Source: Cyanophora paradoxa (taxonomy: Eukaryota > Glaucocystophyceae > Cyanophorales > Cyanophoraceae). Taken from it: a DNA stretch of 64,000 nucleotides. Under the pieces are notes generated by a model. The model searched no databases. It was not told where the DNA came from and saw only the letters and a program-made list of their open reading frames with translations. Each line of letters starts with the position of its first letter. Within the stretch, counting starts at the first letter, position 1. Positions 22,531 to 35,008 of the stretch are shown here, one piece after another. The stretch covers positions 62,001-126,000 of the forward strand of contig QPMI01000013.1 in the NCBI GenBank assembly GCA_004431415.1. The letters are read 5' to 3'. The position numbers and the translations under genes were made by a program.

Positions 22531-25500
22531 TCAGCGGCGGGAGGAGGTGGACGGCGGCCCGCGGCGCGAAGGGGCCGCGGGGTGGAAGCCCGTTGCACTA
22601 TAAGCGGGCGCGGGGGCCGCCGGCGCCGCCTGCGCCGGCGCCGCCTGCGCCGCCGCTGGCGCCGGCTCGTCGTCCCACTCGTCGCCGCCGTAGAGGGCGT
22701 CCAGGCAGTTCTTCTGCTGGGGCGCGGGGCGGCCCCCCGGCCCCGGCTTCGCAGAGCAGCACGCCAGCTGCAGGCGTGGAAGATCAGATCGGATCGCTCA
22801 GATCATATCAGATCTGATCTGAGGGCGCACCGACTCGGTGAGGCGGTCGAGGAAGCCCTTGGGCTTGGCCTCGGGCTCGGCCGGCGGGCTCTCCAGGTCG
22901 AAGAGCACGGGCCGCTCGTCGTACCCCCCGCGCTCGACGTCCCCACGCGCGAAGGTCGTCGCCTTGCGGCCGCCGGCCTTCAGCCCCGGCACCACGCCGT
23001 TGCCAGCGACCGCCCCGCCCATCGGGAACCGCGCCCCGTCGGCCTCGCCCTGGACCAGCTTGTCTGCGAACGAACGAAGGCGGGTGTGAGCTCCAGCTTG
23101 GAAGTCGCTATCTTTATCTATCTACCACGAGCGAGCACGGACGGACGGACCGGAGAGGAGGGCGGCGACGCGCTTGAGGGAGCCCGAGGCGGAGAGGGCG
23201 ACGCGGTCGGCGATGAACTCGCGGGCGAGCACGCCGGCGTCCACGGCCGGGCGCACGCCGGCGGGGAGCGCCTCGTCGGCCGGCGCCAGCATCCCGTCGC
23301 GCTCCATGATGGGCAGGACCTACTCACTCACGTGAGCACAACAAGTTGCAGCCGCAAGCTACAAGTTCAAGAATCGCGGACCTTCTCGTCGAACTCGGGG
23401 AGGAGCACGGCGGCGTAGACCGCCGAGGCGACGTCGATGGCCCACGAGGCAAGGCGCTGCGCCGCGACGGCGTGCGCGGCCGCCACGCTCGTCGCCAGGA
23501 GGTTCTCCAGCACTTTACCCCCCCGCTTTCGGTCCTCGGCGGACTGGGCGCCCCCGGGGCCGCCGATGCCGCCGATGCCGCCGACCCGCGCCCCCTCGCT
23601 CCGCGGGGCGCTCCCCGTGATGGACGCGCGGTCGGCGTCCAGTGGGGACGGAGGCTGAAGCATGGCGCCGGCGCCCACCGGCGCCGGCGCGCCCTCGGAG
23701 AGGCGGGCGGGCAGCGTGCGCGCCGCGTGGTCGGCGAGCGTGGCGAGGGCCGTCGTCATGACCGATCGGAGGGCCGGGAGTCGCCGCACGGTCGCCGAGA
23801 CGGTCTGCTCCTCCACGCCGGCCTGCTGCAGCGCCTCCTGCACGCCGTCCGCGCAGCTCTCGCCCCACCGCGTCAGCCGCCCCTCGCTCTCCTCGATCGC
23901 GGCCGCCGCCTCCCGCCGCATCGCCTCCCCGGCCCGCCCCGCGCCTCCGGCCAGGGCCGCCGTGACGCCGGATTCGATGGCGCGGAGCACGCCCTCGAGC
24001 GCCGTGGAGAGCGGCTGCACGCCGCCGCCGAGGTAGCTGTTCACCGCCGCCGCCACCCGCCGCAGCTGCGCAGGGTTAGAAGAGTAAAGAAGAGTAGGGT
24101 ACGGCGGCGCACGGTCTTGGAGGCGCCGGTGATGGCCTCGGGCCCGAGGGCGCTGTCGATGCGCTCGGCGGTGGGCAGCAGCTCCTCGAGCGCGCGCTCC
24201 GCGTTCGTGAGCGCCGCGCGGCACTCGGCGACGATCTCGGAGACCAGGGGGCCGGCCGCGGCGGGGGCCCCCTGCCCCATCGGCGAGGTCGCCACGGCGA
24301 CGATGTCCGCGAGGCGGGCGGGCAGCGGCCGCGGGCGGGCGATGGCCGAGGGCGGCACGACGATCGAGCCGGCCGGCTTGGGCCCGGCGCCGGCAGCCAG
24401 GGCGGCGCCGAAGGGCCGGGCCAGCGCCTCCGCCATCTCCTGCAGGACCTCTGGGATCATGGCGCCCTCGAGGGTCTGGAGCGAGGGCCGCAGCATGCGC
24501 TCCACGGCGGGCTGCAGGACCTGCCGGCCCTTGCCCTCCGCCTCCGCCATCATCGCGATTGTCGAGGCGCCGCCGCCCATCAGCTGCCCCTGCACGCCCT
24601 TGACCTGAAGGAGAGAGAGCTCAGGAAGAGGCTAGACTGGACTAGAGACTGGAGCTCGGGCGGGGCACCTGGGAGGAGACGCGGCCCCAGGTGCCGTCGA
24701 CCTGCGGCTGCGCGGCGGCGCTCATCTGCCGCTTGATGTCCCGCACGTGCTTCGGCTTGAGGCCCTTCCCCGTCTTCTTCTCGATCGCCGGCACCGCCGT
24801 CTGCCCGCCCGGCCCCGCCAGACGCCGTCAGCTCAGCTCAGGGGCGCCCCCTCTGCCATTCGTTCGCACGCACCCGGACGAGCGTGTCTGAGACGATCGC
24901 CATGAGCATCCGCGGCTCCGTGTCAAGCTGCGAACGAAGTTAGGGGGGAAGGGGCGGGCTCAGACCGGCCGAGCCGGAGACACGGAGGGGCGGGTGCTAC
25001 GGCACGGCGGCGCACGTTGGTGGGGTCGGCCGGCTCGCCGCGCTGGGAGAGGGCGTTGGGGAGCGGCTGCCCGTGGATCAGCCGCTGCCGCTCCTGAATC
25101 GCCTTCGCCACCGCAGCCCGCGCGCATCGCGAGAAGAGCGCCGACCGCTCTGCGAAACGGGCGCTCAGGATCCGGACCCGTCGGGCCGGGCCGGGAAGCC
25201 TTCAAGCCTTGAAGCGCGCACCGATCGCGAAGAACTCCTGCACGGCCTGCTCCGCCAGCATGCCCTGGTCCTTGCACATGAAGTCCAGCAGCGCCTGCGC
25301 GCCCCCCGCCGCGTCTCAGAACCCGTGCCGGCCGGCCGCCTGGCTCGTTGCCGGCCCGGCTGCCCGCGCCGCGCACCTCGACGGACTGCCTTTGCCTGTC
25401 GCCGTCGTCCTTCTTGTGCGATCGCACGGGGGGCGCGCCCTTCGCCGCGAACTGCTCGGCCGTGAGCCGTGGCGTGCGCGGCGAGGCCGCGCGGGGCCTG

Positions 25501-25994
25501 CGGGCTACAAAAGGGCGCGCCTGGGAGCTGAGGTCGCGCATCTCGCCGTCGGAGCGGCGGAGCTTCTTCGCCGCGGCGGCGTCCCCGTAGCTCACTTCAA
25601 GCGTGTACATCTGCGGGGACCCTCTGAGTCGGCGCGCGGCGGCGGCCGAGTCGCCCAGGCGGGCGGGCCGCGGACCCGCTTCACGTTGCCGTCCCGATCC
25701 TCGCCGGCGTCCTCCACGGAGAGCACCTTGCAGCCGAGGCGACTCGGCGTCTTCGGGCCCTTCGAGAGCTGCGTTACTTTGAACTTCAGGCGGTCCGGGT
25801 TCGAGGCGGTCTCCTTGAACTGAGGCGGAGTGAGCCGGCGCGGCCGCGACCGACGCACGAGCGGCCCTCACCAGGTTCCATATGGACCGCCGGAAGGCAG
25901 CTAGGTACTCTTTCTCGAAGGAAGCGCACACGGCATTGCCGGTGGTCTGCAGTCCCGCGATTTGCGACTCGCTTATTGAGACGGAGGCGCCCAT
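22531..25994 (-). CDS. Large Ala-rich protein with N-myristoylation signal, function unknown
   Basis: I do not recognise a family. The start at 25994 (MGASVSISESQIAGLQTTGN) fits an N-myristoylation signal: Gly2 and Ser6. It continues CASFEKEYLAAFRRSIWNL-FKETASNPDRLKFKVTQL, then a basic segment (LTAEQFAAKGAPPVRSHKKDD). Next are helical exons QALLDFMCKDQGMLAEQAVQ, VAKAIQERQRLIHGQPLPN and TAVPAIEKKTGKGLKPKHV. A long Ala/Glu helix region (23370-24600) includes QVLQPAVERMLRPSLQTLEG and ALFPLST-like heptads, and the gene ends with a Pro/Ala tail at 22531. The helical body could form coiled coil. It is likely a membrane-tethered scaffold, but that is inference from the myristoylation signal and composition only. 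The gene is convergent with fRMsr, with a 106-bp gap. Confidence 0.6.
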
Positions 25995-26760
25995 CGCTGC
26001 TCCGGGGCGGCTCTCCTGAGCTGGACCAAACTCCTCCGAGTGCTGTTGCCGCTATCAACCAACGACACCAGCGCAGTTACACGATGGTGCGAATCGACTG
26101 TCTCGCGGGTGGCGCTGGTCGAGAGCCAGACGTCGCAGCCTGCAGGTCGAACACGCTGCAAAACGAAGGCTCTGCGAGAGTTGTGCGGCGGCGAGCGGCT
26201 GCGGCTCCCGGTACTTTGGTGCTGCACCAGACGGTGCTGACCAGCGACTGGGGTAGGCAATTTCACGCGGGGTTTACCAGCGGGCTTCGCGGCGGCTGCG
26301 GCTACGGAGGCTGGAACAAGGAGCTTTGCAGATGCTGTGCGATAAAGAACAAAGCAGCTGGCCGCTAGAGCTGAGCGACGCTGACTGCCTTCGAAATTCG
26401 ATGCGTACCCGGCTGGGCGCCAGTCGGACCAGTCCGACCCAGTCGGCTAGGTCAGCCGGCAGCCGATCCCCTCGTAGGCATCTTCCCGTCATTGCGGACT
26501 GCCGCACCTGACCTGACGCCTGACTGTCAGAAGCCCTTCGTCCTGTCCGAACTTCGGGACGCATTTAGCATCCGCCAAACACGCGCACAGTGTTCTCGCA
26601 GCTCGTAGACTTCAGTGCAGCAGTCTACGCGGACAACCGTTGAACAGATCGGACAGATTAGCTGCAGGCGCGCCTGTAAGCCGGATATCGCTCGTCATAC
26701 ACAAGCCCGCTGCCGCGGCAAACACTGGGGAACCGCGGATCCTCTCGGCGCAAGAGCAAG
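25995..26760. other. Shared 5' region of divergent myristoylated-protein and ADP-ribosylhydrolase genes
   Basis: A 766-bp spacer between divergent starts. No conserved coding frame is visible. Both promoters are presumed to lie here. Confidence 0.45.
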
Positions 26761-28594
26761 ATGGCCTCAAGCGGGCAGCTATCAGACAGCGAGCGACTGG
26801 ACAGGATCCGAGGCTCGCTCATGGGCCTCGCGGTTGTCGACGGTGCGGCATGCTAGCGCCGCTTCAGATGCTGGCGCTTGTCGCGCTCGCACCGAACTGC
26901 AGCTGACGCGCGCGCTTCTCTCCCGCAGCCCTCGGGACGGTGAGCCCGCGGAGAGGCCGCGCCCGCGACGCATCGATCGTGCTCGAGTCTGTAGCTAACG
27001 CCGCCCGCAGACTTTGGAGTTCAAGCCGCCTGGAAGCTTCAAGGCCCGCCCCGCCCCGCCCCCGCCCGCCCCCCACGGCCCCTTCGGCCGCGCCCGAGCC
27101 CCGCGCAGAAGCACACGGATATCACGGGTGGGGGCCCCTTCGGCCTGAAGCCGGGCCAGTGGACGGACGACACGAGCATGGCGCTCTGCATGGCCGCGAG
27201 CCTCTGCGAGAAGCAGGCCTACGACCCCGTCGACACCATTGCCCGCTACAAGATGTGGTGCGCGGCCGCCCCGCCCCAGGCGCGCCCGCCGGCTTCTAAC
27301 AGGGCCGGGACGGGTACTTACAGGTTCGCGCAGGGGTACATGAGCTCGACGGGCCGCTGCTTCGACATCGGAAACGCGACGCGGGCGGCGCTGGCGCGGT
27401 ACCACGGGGGGGCGGACCCCTACTGCGGCTCGACGGACCCGAAGACGGCGGGAAACGGCTCGATCATGCGCCTCTGCCCCGTCGTCCTGGCCTTCTCCAC
27501 CTGCCCCGAGCTCGCCGTCGAGCTGGCCGGCGACAGGTCCGTCCACTAGGCTACTAGGCTAATCAATTTGATCCATCAGATTCGATCTAAGATCTAACTA
27601 TCCCATCAGCTCGGCAACAACGCACGCGGCGGAGGCGGCGGTGGACGGGTGCCGCCTGATGGCGGCAGCCATGCTCGCCGGCCTCGCGGGGCGCCCCAAG
27701 GCCGACGCCCTCAAGCCCGCCGAGGCCTTCCCCGCCCCGGGGTACTGGTCCGTCCGACGACGCTCCGCTCCGTTCCGCTGTGTCTTACGTTGCGCTCGTC
27801 TCTTAGGGCCCGCCGGCCCCTCCGCGACCCCGGCCTCGTCGCCCTCGCCGCCGGCAGCTTCGCCTCGCAGGCGGTGCGCGCGGCGTACCCCCCTCCGTCC
27901 TCCTATACCCCTCCTAACCCCCGCTTCCCCCGCTCCAGGAGCCGCCGAGGAGCACGGGGTACGTGGTGCAGACGCTGCTGTGCGCGATGTGGGCGCTGCA
28001 CACGACGGACAACTTCCGGGACGGCGCGATCGCGGTGGTCAACCTCGGGGGCGACGCCGACACCGCCGGTGCGGCCCCGCCCCCTCCATCTAATCTATCT
28101 ATCTATCTAAAGCCATCTACATCTATCTATCTACCCATCTATCTCGTCTCCGTCCATCCTGCAACGTCTCACTTGATCTTCTTCTTCTTCTTCGGCAGGG
28201 GCGGTCTACGGGCAGATCGCGGGCGCCCTGTACGGCCTGAAAGGCATACCCCCCGAGTGGCTCGCCAAGGTCAGCCCTGCCCAGCTCAGCTCAGCGAGGC
28301 CAGCCCGGCCGGCCCGGCCCCGCTGATCCATTTCTCCCGGGCAGGTGCACGCGCGGGAGATGATCCTGGACCTCGCCGACCGCCTCTTCGAGCTCTCCCG
28401 CCCCGCCCGCCTCCACCGCGCCGTCTCCGACCTCGCCCCCCGCCGCCTCTTCCTCCAGCACCAGGTCCGTACCCCTCTAGATCCCCTTAGCCTTCAAGGC
28501 TTCTTCGCTTATGGTTTCGCGCATGCAGGTCGACCTCGCGCAGACGGCCGCCCAGCTTGCCGCCGCCGCCGGCAGCGACGGGGCGCAGAAGTGA
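26761..28594 (+). CDS. ADP-ribosylglycohydrolase (DraG/ADPRH superfamily)
   Basis: Hydrolase expected to remove ADP-ribose from proteins or small molecules using a binuclear Mg site. The start at 26761 is MASSGQLSDSERLDRIRGSLMGLAVVDALGT, which becomes contiguous after two introns, followed by LEFKPPGSF. Then come GGPFGLKPGQWTDDTSMALC (metal-binding DDT), FAQGYMSSTGRCFDIGN, STDPKTAGNGSIMRLCPVV, YVVQTLLCAMWALHTTDNF and AIAVVNLGGDADTA-GAVYGQIAGALYG (second metal motif D-x-D-T). The tail is VHAREMILDLADRLFELS, with the stop at 28594. All metal ligands that I can recognise are intact. The sequence is closest in look to the bacterial-type branch, but it carries at least seven introns. TCTA microsatellite-like runs (28088-28145) fill one intron. 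Confidence 0.92.
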
Positions 28595-28691
28595 TCCCCT
28601 CTCGCTTGCTTCAGCTTTATCTTACGTACGAGCCGGCCACTATTATACAGGGGCAGCTAGCTGTAGCCAGGTAGCTTACATAATTTATAAG

Positions 28692-29762
28692 CTAGAGATT
28701 GAAGAGGTGCTTCTTGTAGAAGTGGAGCTCCTCGATGCTCTCCTTGATGTCCTGGAGGGCCCGATGCGCCCCGCTCTTGGGCGGCGCCTTCTTGAAGGCT
28801 GCGCGAGGAGGGGCCGGCCGCGTGGGCGGGGGGCGGGGAGGGTTACGGGGTACGGGATTGGCGCACTCTCCGGCGCCCACCGGCGGCAGAGCTCCTTGAT
28901 CGTGCTCACGTCCACGATCTGCCGGGGGTGCGGCGTCAGAGCGTACAAGAGGACAGGGCTTCGGGATCGCCCCGAGAACAAAGCGCGGCGCACCCGGTAG
29001 TGCAGGTACTTGAGGAATGACTGCGAGGGCGCGGGGTTAGAGGGGACTAGTACTGCTGGCGCGGCTCGCCGCGGGGGCGCTAGATCGGGGGTACAGGGAG
29101 ATTATACGCGGCGCACGGGCATGTCCTTGCGAAGGAACCTGGAGGGGGCGGGGCGGGGGTGAGCGGGCGCCCGGGAAACAAACAAGCGGGGAGCCCGCGT
29201 CGGCTCGGCGCATGCGCACTCTTTGTCGGCGTGGACGCTGTTGCCGGCCAGCGGGCACTTGCCTTCCGGGCAATTCTTTCTTACAAACTCGAGCACCTGG
29301 CGGAGGAGGACGTGAGCGCGGGGCCCAAGGCGCGCGGCGGAGAATACAGGTCGAGCCCTGACCATGCTTTCCGCCTCCTTCATGCTGATCTTCGAGTCGC
29401 GGCAGCGCTGCGTCAGGCCGGACTCGCCGTGATGCTTCTTGCACCAGTCGTTCATCCCGTCCAGCAGCTCGTCAGACGCGTGGATGCTGCGCGCACGAGG
29501 CCGGCTGTGAGCTCGAGCGCTCCACGTATACGTCGCGGAACAAAACGCGCACGTGATCTCTGGGCTCTCCGCAATGACATTGAGATTGCTGTCCGTAACG
29601 ATGACGGCGATTTCGAGCAGGTAGTCTTTCGTAAGGTCCAGACCTGGCGCGCGACTGGTCAGCTCGCGGGGCGCTGTAGGCCCGGCCCACGCGGCGCGTA
29701 GACGTGTAGGCGCGCATACCAGACATCTCACAGTCGACCCACACGAGGCGCTCTTCCGCCAT
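28692..29762 (-). CDS. REXO2: Oligoribonuclease / REXO2 (DEDDh 3'-5' exoribonuclease)
   Basis: Degrades 2-5 nt RNA fragments, in mitochondria and cytosol of other eukaryotes. The start at 29762 gives MAEERLVWVDCEMSG (catalytic D and E). Then follow LDLTKDYLLEIAVIVTDSNL, DELLDGMNDWCKKHHGESGL, VLEFVRKNCPEGKCPLAGNS, VHADKE-FL (third acidic residue), SFLKYLHYR, IVDVSTIKELCRRW and, in the last exon, SGAHRALQDIKESIEELHFY with the H-x4-D pair. The stop is at 28692-28694. All five DEDDh residues are present and the length is normal for the family. No strong mitochondrial presequence is seen before WVDCEMSG, so a cytosolic form is likely from this start. Confidence 0.95.
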
Positions 29763-30227
29763 GGAGATAGCTACAAGCTTGATCTGAGCGAGGACTTCGG
29801 GAAGTCAACGCCGAGCGGCACTTCCTGAGGCGTGCGGTACATCACGTACGCGGTCAGGGAGATCGCTCTGGCAGCTGCGGGGGGCCCAGCGAGACGAATG
29901 CGATGGTAGCGGGATGTTTCGGTAAATGCGACGCGATGGCGACTGCGCTGCGCTAGTTCAAGTGATGGAGTCGACCGCTTTGTTCGCCGCAGACCCGCCG
30001 GTTGGGCGCAGAGCGGCGTTTCGGTTTGAGCGCAATGGTCGCTGTACCGGGGGGAGGGACGATCCGCGGGTACAGCCGCATATTGCGTCTTGTTGGCCGG
30101 CAGGATTCGAAGCACATTCTGGCCGGAATAAGGCGACCGGCGAGCTAGCCGGAAGGGCCCACAGACAAGGCAGTAGACTAGGCCGGAGCACGGCGTCAGC
30201 GGTGCAGTCGGTCGACCTGAACCCCGA
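29763..30227. promoter_or_regulatory. Shared 5' region of divergent REXO2 and SAD/BRSK kinase genes
   Basis: A 465-bp spacer between two divergent ATGs. No coding exon and no clear repeat; it presumably houses both promoters. Confidence 0.45.
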
Positions 30228-33200
30228 ATGATGGAGGCCCAACAGGTAGTCTCTCTGCATTCATGTGTTCGCCGTTTGTGTCGCGCATGTGCCGCCTGAC
30301 GCCCGCGGGCGGCGCTGCAGCACATCGGGCCTTTCATCCTGGGGAAGACGCTCGGCGTTGGCAGCACGGGTGCGTGAATGCGCAGATGCCAGCGCAGCCC
30401 CGCAGCGGGAGCGGCGAATCGCTGAGCGTACGTGCCGCCGCGCAGGCAAGGTCAAGCTCGGCATACACAAGGACACGGGCCAGAAAGTAGCAATCAAGAT
30501 TGTCAAAAAGGAGTTTCTGGAGTCCAAGCCGTCTCTGCGGCGAAAGATTGAGCGCGAAATCGCTGTGATGAAGCTTATCGACCACCCGCACGTCCTGCGG
30601 CTCTACGACGTCTTCGAGACGGTCTCGCATCTGTGCGCCACCTTCGTGCACTTCGCGCCTGCGCTTGGGCTCATGCATACCCTCCCCAGCTTCCTCGTGC
30701 TGGAGCACGTCGAGGGCGGCGAGCTCTTTGACTACCTGGTGAAGAAGGGCCGGCTGGACCCGCTGGAGGCGCACCGTTTCTTCCGGCAGATCATCGGTGG
30801 ATTGCAGTACTGCCACCGCCAGCTGATCTGGTGCCCCGCTCTCCCGCCTGGCGCGGTTCTTCTTGCTGACTGCGGTCCCGCGCTATGCAGCCACCGCGAT
30901 CTGAAGCCGGAGAACCTTCTTCTCGATGCGAACATGAACATTAAGATCGCTGACTTTGGTATGGCGTCGATGATGAAGGACGGCGCCCTTCTGGAGACCA
31001 GCTGCGGGTCCGCGCGGCTCAGCCAGCCGCTCGACCCGCCCTGACGCGAAAGCCCGCAGGTCCCCGCACTATGCAAGCCCAGAGATCGTTATGGTGCTCT
31101 TTCCCACATTCCCTGCTCCGATTTCCGCGCGCTGAACCGCGGCACAGGGAACCAAGTACAATGGAATGGAGGCGGACGTGTGGAGTTGCGGCGTTGTTCT
31201 CTATGCGCTCCTTACCGTGCGTTCCTCTCTCGCTTCTAGAGAGCACTTCTGATGCGCGGCCGCAGGGCAAGCTCCCGTTCGACGACGAGAACATGCAGCG
31301 GCTCCTCGGCAAAGTGCGCGGCGCCGCTGCGTGCGCATTCCGTGCGCGCGGCGCGCCTGACGCGCCGCCCGCAGGTGCGGAGCGGGATCTTCACGATGCC
31401 GGCGCACCTGTGCCCGGACGCAAAGGACCTGATCTGGAAGATGCTGACGGTGGACCCAACGAAGCGCATCTCGGTGGAGGGCATCAAGAAGCACGCCTGG
31501 TACCAGAAGTTCCTCACCGAGAAGGAGATCGAGGAGGAGTCGGAGGCCGAGCGCGAGACGCCCGTGCGCGCCGCGCCCCGCGTGGACGGGCCTCCTGCCT
31601 CCAGCGGGCCGCGCTGACGCCGCGGCGGCCGCAGTCGATGGAGCCTGTGAGGGACTTCGACGGGGCGGACCCGGAGATCATCCGCACGCTGAAGACGCTC
31701 GGCTGGGGCAGCGATGAGCAGCTCCGCGAGTCGCTCTGCTCGGAAGAGTGCGCGCCGCCTCCGCCGCCGCCGCCGCCGCCGCGCGGGGCCGACCGACTGA
31801 GCGCGCGGCGCGCAGGCCGAACCTCGAGAAGGTGTTCTACCGGCTGCTGGAGAAGCGGAAGATGGAGCGCTTGGCGGGCGACGCGTACGCGCCGCGGCCC
31901 GTGCCGGCCGGCCCCTCCACGCCGCCCATGTCCGCGCCGGATCTACAGCAACAGGGCGCCTCCCCCGAGCCCCTCTCCCTCGCCCCCCAGGCCCAGCCCC
32001 CCGTCCCCAGCCGCATCCCGCCCACCGCCACCCCCGCCGCCCCTCTCCCCCCAGCGCCCTCCACCACCTCTGCCGCCCCCGCCCCTTCCCACCCGCAAGC
32101 GAATCTGCCCCCCGTCCCGTCCGCTCCGGCCGTGCCTGCGAAGCCGCCGCCGCCGCCGCCGCCGCCGAAGCCGCCGCTGCCGCCGCTGCCGCCGCGCCCG
32201 GAGGCGCACGCCAACGGCGAGACGGACGGACACGCCCACGGGCCCGACTCGGGCCGCGGGGGAGGACACAGCGACAGCCCGCGTGCGCTCCGGTTCCCTG
32301 CCCAGCCTACGATTACGCCCCGCTTAGCTCTGCCGGCAGGCCCGGACGACCTGTCGCCGCGGACGGGCGCGCCGCAGATCGTCATTGGCCGCGAGCGCCT
32401 CGACTCTCAGGACGACGGTGGTGCGCTCGCCGTCGCCTGCGCCGGCGCGCGCGTTATTGCCGGATGACCGACGGGCAGGGACCTCCACGCGCGGCTCAGG
32501 CGATCGCAACCGTGGCTCTCTGGACAAGGACGCGGACCGCCGTGCCGCCACGAAGCAGGGCAAGGGCTCCTGGTTCCAGCGCTCCACCCGCAACATCTGT
32601 GCGCCCTCCTACCCCTCGCCCCGCCCCGTCCAGCCCCGCCCCGGCCGACGCGCGCCGCGCGCGCGCAGTCGGGCGGCACAAGAAGGAGGAACAGCAAGAG
32701 GAGGAAGAGGACCCCCAGATCCCCTCCAGGCCCGCCCCGCCCCGCCCCGCCCCGCTTTGCTTTGCTTTGCTTTGCTCTGCTTTGGGCTCCCTGACGCGCG
32801 CGCGCAGCCCGAAGCTGACCAAGTCGTGGTTCCACAACCTCTTCGGGATCTCGGGCCACGGGCACGGCACGCACGGCGAGAAGTCCGGCGTCCACTCGAC
32901 CCACGACGTCACAGAGACGCTCCAGGAGGCGCGCCGGCGCTCGCTCGCCCTTGTGGCCGGGGGCGAACGAACCCCGCTGCCGCGTTCGCTGGCTGACGGG
33001 GCGGCGCGGCGTGCAGGTGCACCGCGCGCTCGCTCAGCTTTCCATTCCGTGGAAGACGCTCTCGGACTCGCCGCCCGTCCTGCGGGTCGACTTGCCCGAC
33101 GAGGCCCCCGGCCCGGCGGGCGCCCCGGCGGCCCCCTCGGCGGCGCCCTCGGGCGTGCGCATCCAGATCGACCTGCGGCCGATGGAGGAGGTGGCGGGGA

Positions 33201-33310
33201 GCGCGGCGGCGGCGGCCGGGGGCGTTATGATCAACTTCCAGCGGGTCGCGGGCGACGCCGCCAAGTACCGCAACCACATCGAAGCCATCCAGCGCGAGCT
33301 CGCACTCTAG
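30228..33310 (+). CDS. SAD/BRSK-type Ser/Thr kinase (AMPK-related) with KA1-like C-terminus
   Basis: AMPK-related kinase. The first exon is only 18 coding bases (30228-30245, MMEAQQ). It joins [22 protein letters not shown] (Gly loop), [11 protein letters not shown] (catalytic Lys), [43 protein letters not shown] (about 30895), [30 protein letters not shown] (T-loop Thr in the LKB1-site context), [30 protein letters not shown] and [22 protein letters not shown]-like segment ([34 protein letters not shown]) follows, then a long Pro-rich linker. The C-terminus is [14 protein letters not shown]...[20 protein letters not shown]...[13 protein letters not shown], which parallels the BRSK C-terminal KA1-like domain. 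The stop is at 33308-33310. In animals these kinases control polarity and secretion; the role here is unknown. Confidence 0.92.
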
Positions 33311-33515
33311 CCAGCCCAGCAGCCCTGCCCTGCTGCCCCGCCCCGCCCCGCCCCGCCCGGGCCCCAGCGCCCCGCCCCGTGCTGTCGGCCCCGCTGTACC
33401 AATGTCAAACCTCTAGATCTTCCGCACCGCGCATGCTTGAACCGGCCTGCCTAGCCGTCAAGCCTGCATCAAGCCGAGTCAAGTCTGCAGGATCGAAGGC
33501 GGACGATCGGGTGCG

Positions 33516-34600
33516 ATGAGCGCAATGGGAAGGAGCATCGCGCGTCGTCGTGACTGCAACGCTCTTCGTCTCGCCGTCGCTGCATCGCTCCTCAGCCTAG
33601 CTCTCGCGTCGTCATGCATCAGCCCGCCGCCATCGCCTATCTTGCGGAGGGATCTCGTTGACGTGAGGCCCACAGCCCTAGAGATGCCGTACGAGGTGAG
33701 CGACGCGGCGGTTGTGGACTCGCACGCTATCGTGCTCTTTCCCTCGCGCTCAGGCACGCCTGTCAACGAGACCATCGTCCGCTCCGGCGGAGCGGGCGAA
33801 ATGCGTTTGGTGACCGGCCTCACGCCGGGCGTTCAGTACACGCTGTACCTTGTCCTCGCGAACGCGGCCGGCACAGCCTCCTCCTCGATCCAGTTCACGA
33901 CGCCCCTTGTGGAAGGTGCGCCCTTCCCGTGCGAGGCTGCAGCTGGGCTTCGACGCGTAGCTATAGGCTATGGTGCGCGGCACCAGAGGGCTGACGGGTT
34001 GTTACGGGCCCACGCGCAGAGCCGGCAAGCACACCTGTAGGCTGCTTCAACGCGAGCAGCGTAATCGATGACTTCGAGGTTGTGGGGCTAGGCATCATGG
34101 GCTCTGCTCCCCTTCCCTTGAGCAACTGCGCGCACACCGCGCGAACGAGAGGGTGCGATGGGGGTGGCGCTGAGAGTGCCTGCGGGCGTCTGACGGCGCG
34201 GCAGGTATCGGTACTTCGGTGAGACCGCGGCGCGTCCAGAGACCAGCTACATCACGTGTTTCGCAAGCAACAGCCTTGCCTCCCTGACGGCCGGCGGCGC
34301 CTCTTCTTGCTATAGCGGGTGCGCCGTTGCGGGCGGGCCAGGGTCAGGGGTTGGAAGTTTGCGCTATAGCTATTCATGAGCTGCTGTGGGGAGACGGTGT
34401 TGATCATGACCTATGAGGCCTGACTTCATCGCGTGCGCAGATCGGCCATGCAAGTGACGTCGCAAGTTGTTGGCCCATGCAACGTTAACTTTCAGGGGTC
34501 CCTGCCTGCGCTGGTTGGGTACCGCCAGGCCACATCGCTGTGTGTGCAGTACCCGTTTGCGGTCACTGACGTCGAAGCTGCTTCTTGCGGAATGCATTGA
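33516..34600 (+). CDS. Secreted protein with FN3-like and WSC-like segments
   Basis: The start at 33516 gives an N-terminal signal peptide whose core is LRLAVAASLLSLALASSC. The next exon ends with an Ig/FN3-like strand pattern, TGLTPGVQYTLYLVLANAAG and SSIQFTTPL. After an intron (GTGCG donor) comes a Cys-containing module VGCFNASSVIDDFEVVG...LSNCAHTA, then YRYFGETAARPETSYITCFA and SSCYS, then VGPCNVNFQGSLPALVGYRQ, ending SCGMH-stop at 34598-34600. The Cys spacing and the YRYFGE block resemble WSC carbohydrate-binding domains (yFGle...ECyC), but the match is partial. Extracellular location is well supported; ligand binding is only suggested. Confidence 0.6.
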
Positions 34601-35008
34601 TCATTATACATCCGTGATCCATTCTATTTATGTTTTTTATGCTTGTTTTGATCTGTTTAAATTTGGTACAATGTGAAAATAAGCACATAGTGCGCCGATC
34701 ATGCGACATCGGTGCCGGGGGAGGGGAGGGGAGGGAGGGAGTGCGAGGGGAAGGCGGGAGGGGGCCATGGCCAGCGCTGCGCATATGCATGCGCATGCAT
34801 ATAGATACGCATGCATGTGCGCAGGTTATTAGGCGAGGCCTAGCGCTGATCATGACGCTGCCGATCGCGATATAGGCTAGCGATGCAGCTGGTCTATTTC
34901 GTCGCGAGCGCCAAGGTCGCGATCGACCAGGACCTGAACGATTGGAAAAATGTTTAATTTGATGAACGTGTGGCCGCCCCGGGCGGCCGCGCGCGGGCGC
35001 CGGCAGTA
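34601..35008. other. Intergenic region, convergent 3' ends
   Basis: It holds an AT-rich stretch (34600-34700), then a G-rich GGGGAGGGGAGGGAGGG tract near 34718-34742, and alternating GCATATGCATGCGCATGCATA around 34780-34815. No coding exon is seen. Confidence 0.5.
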
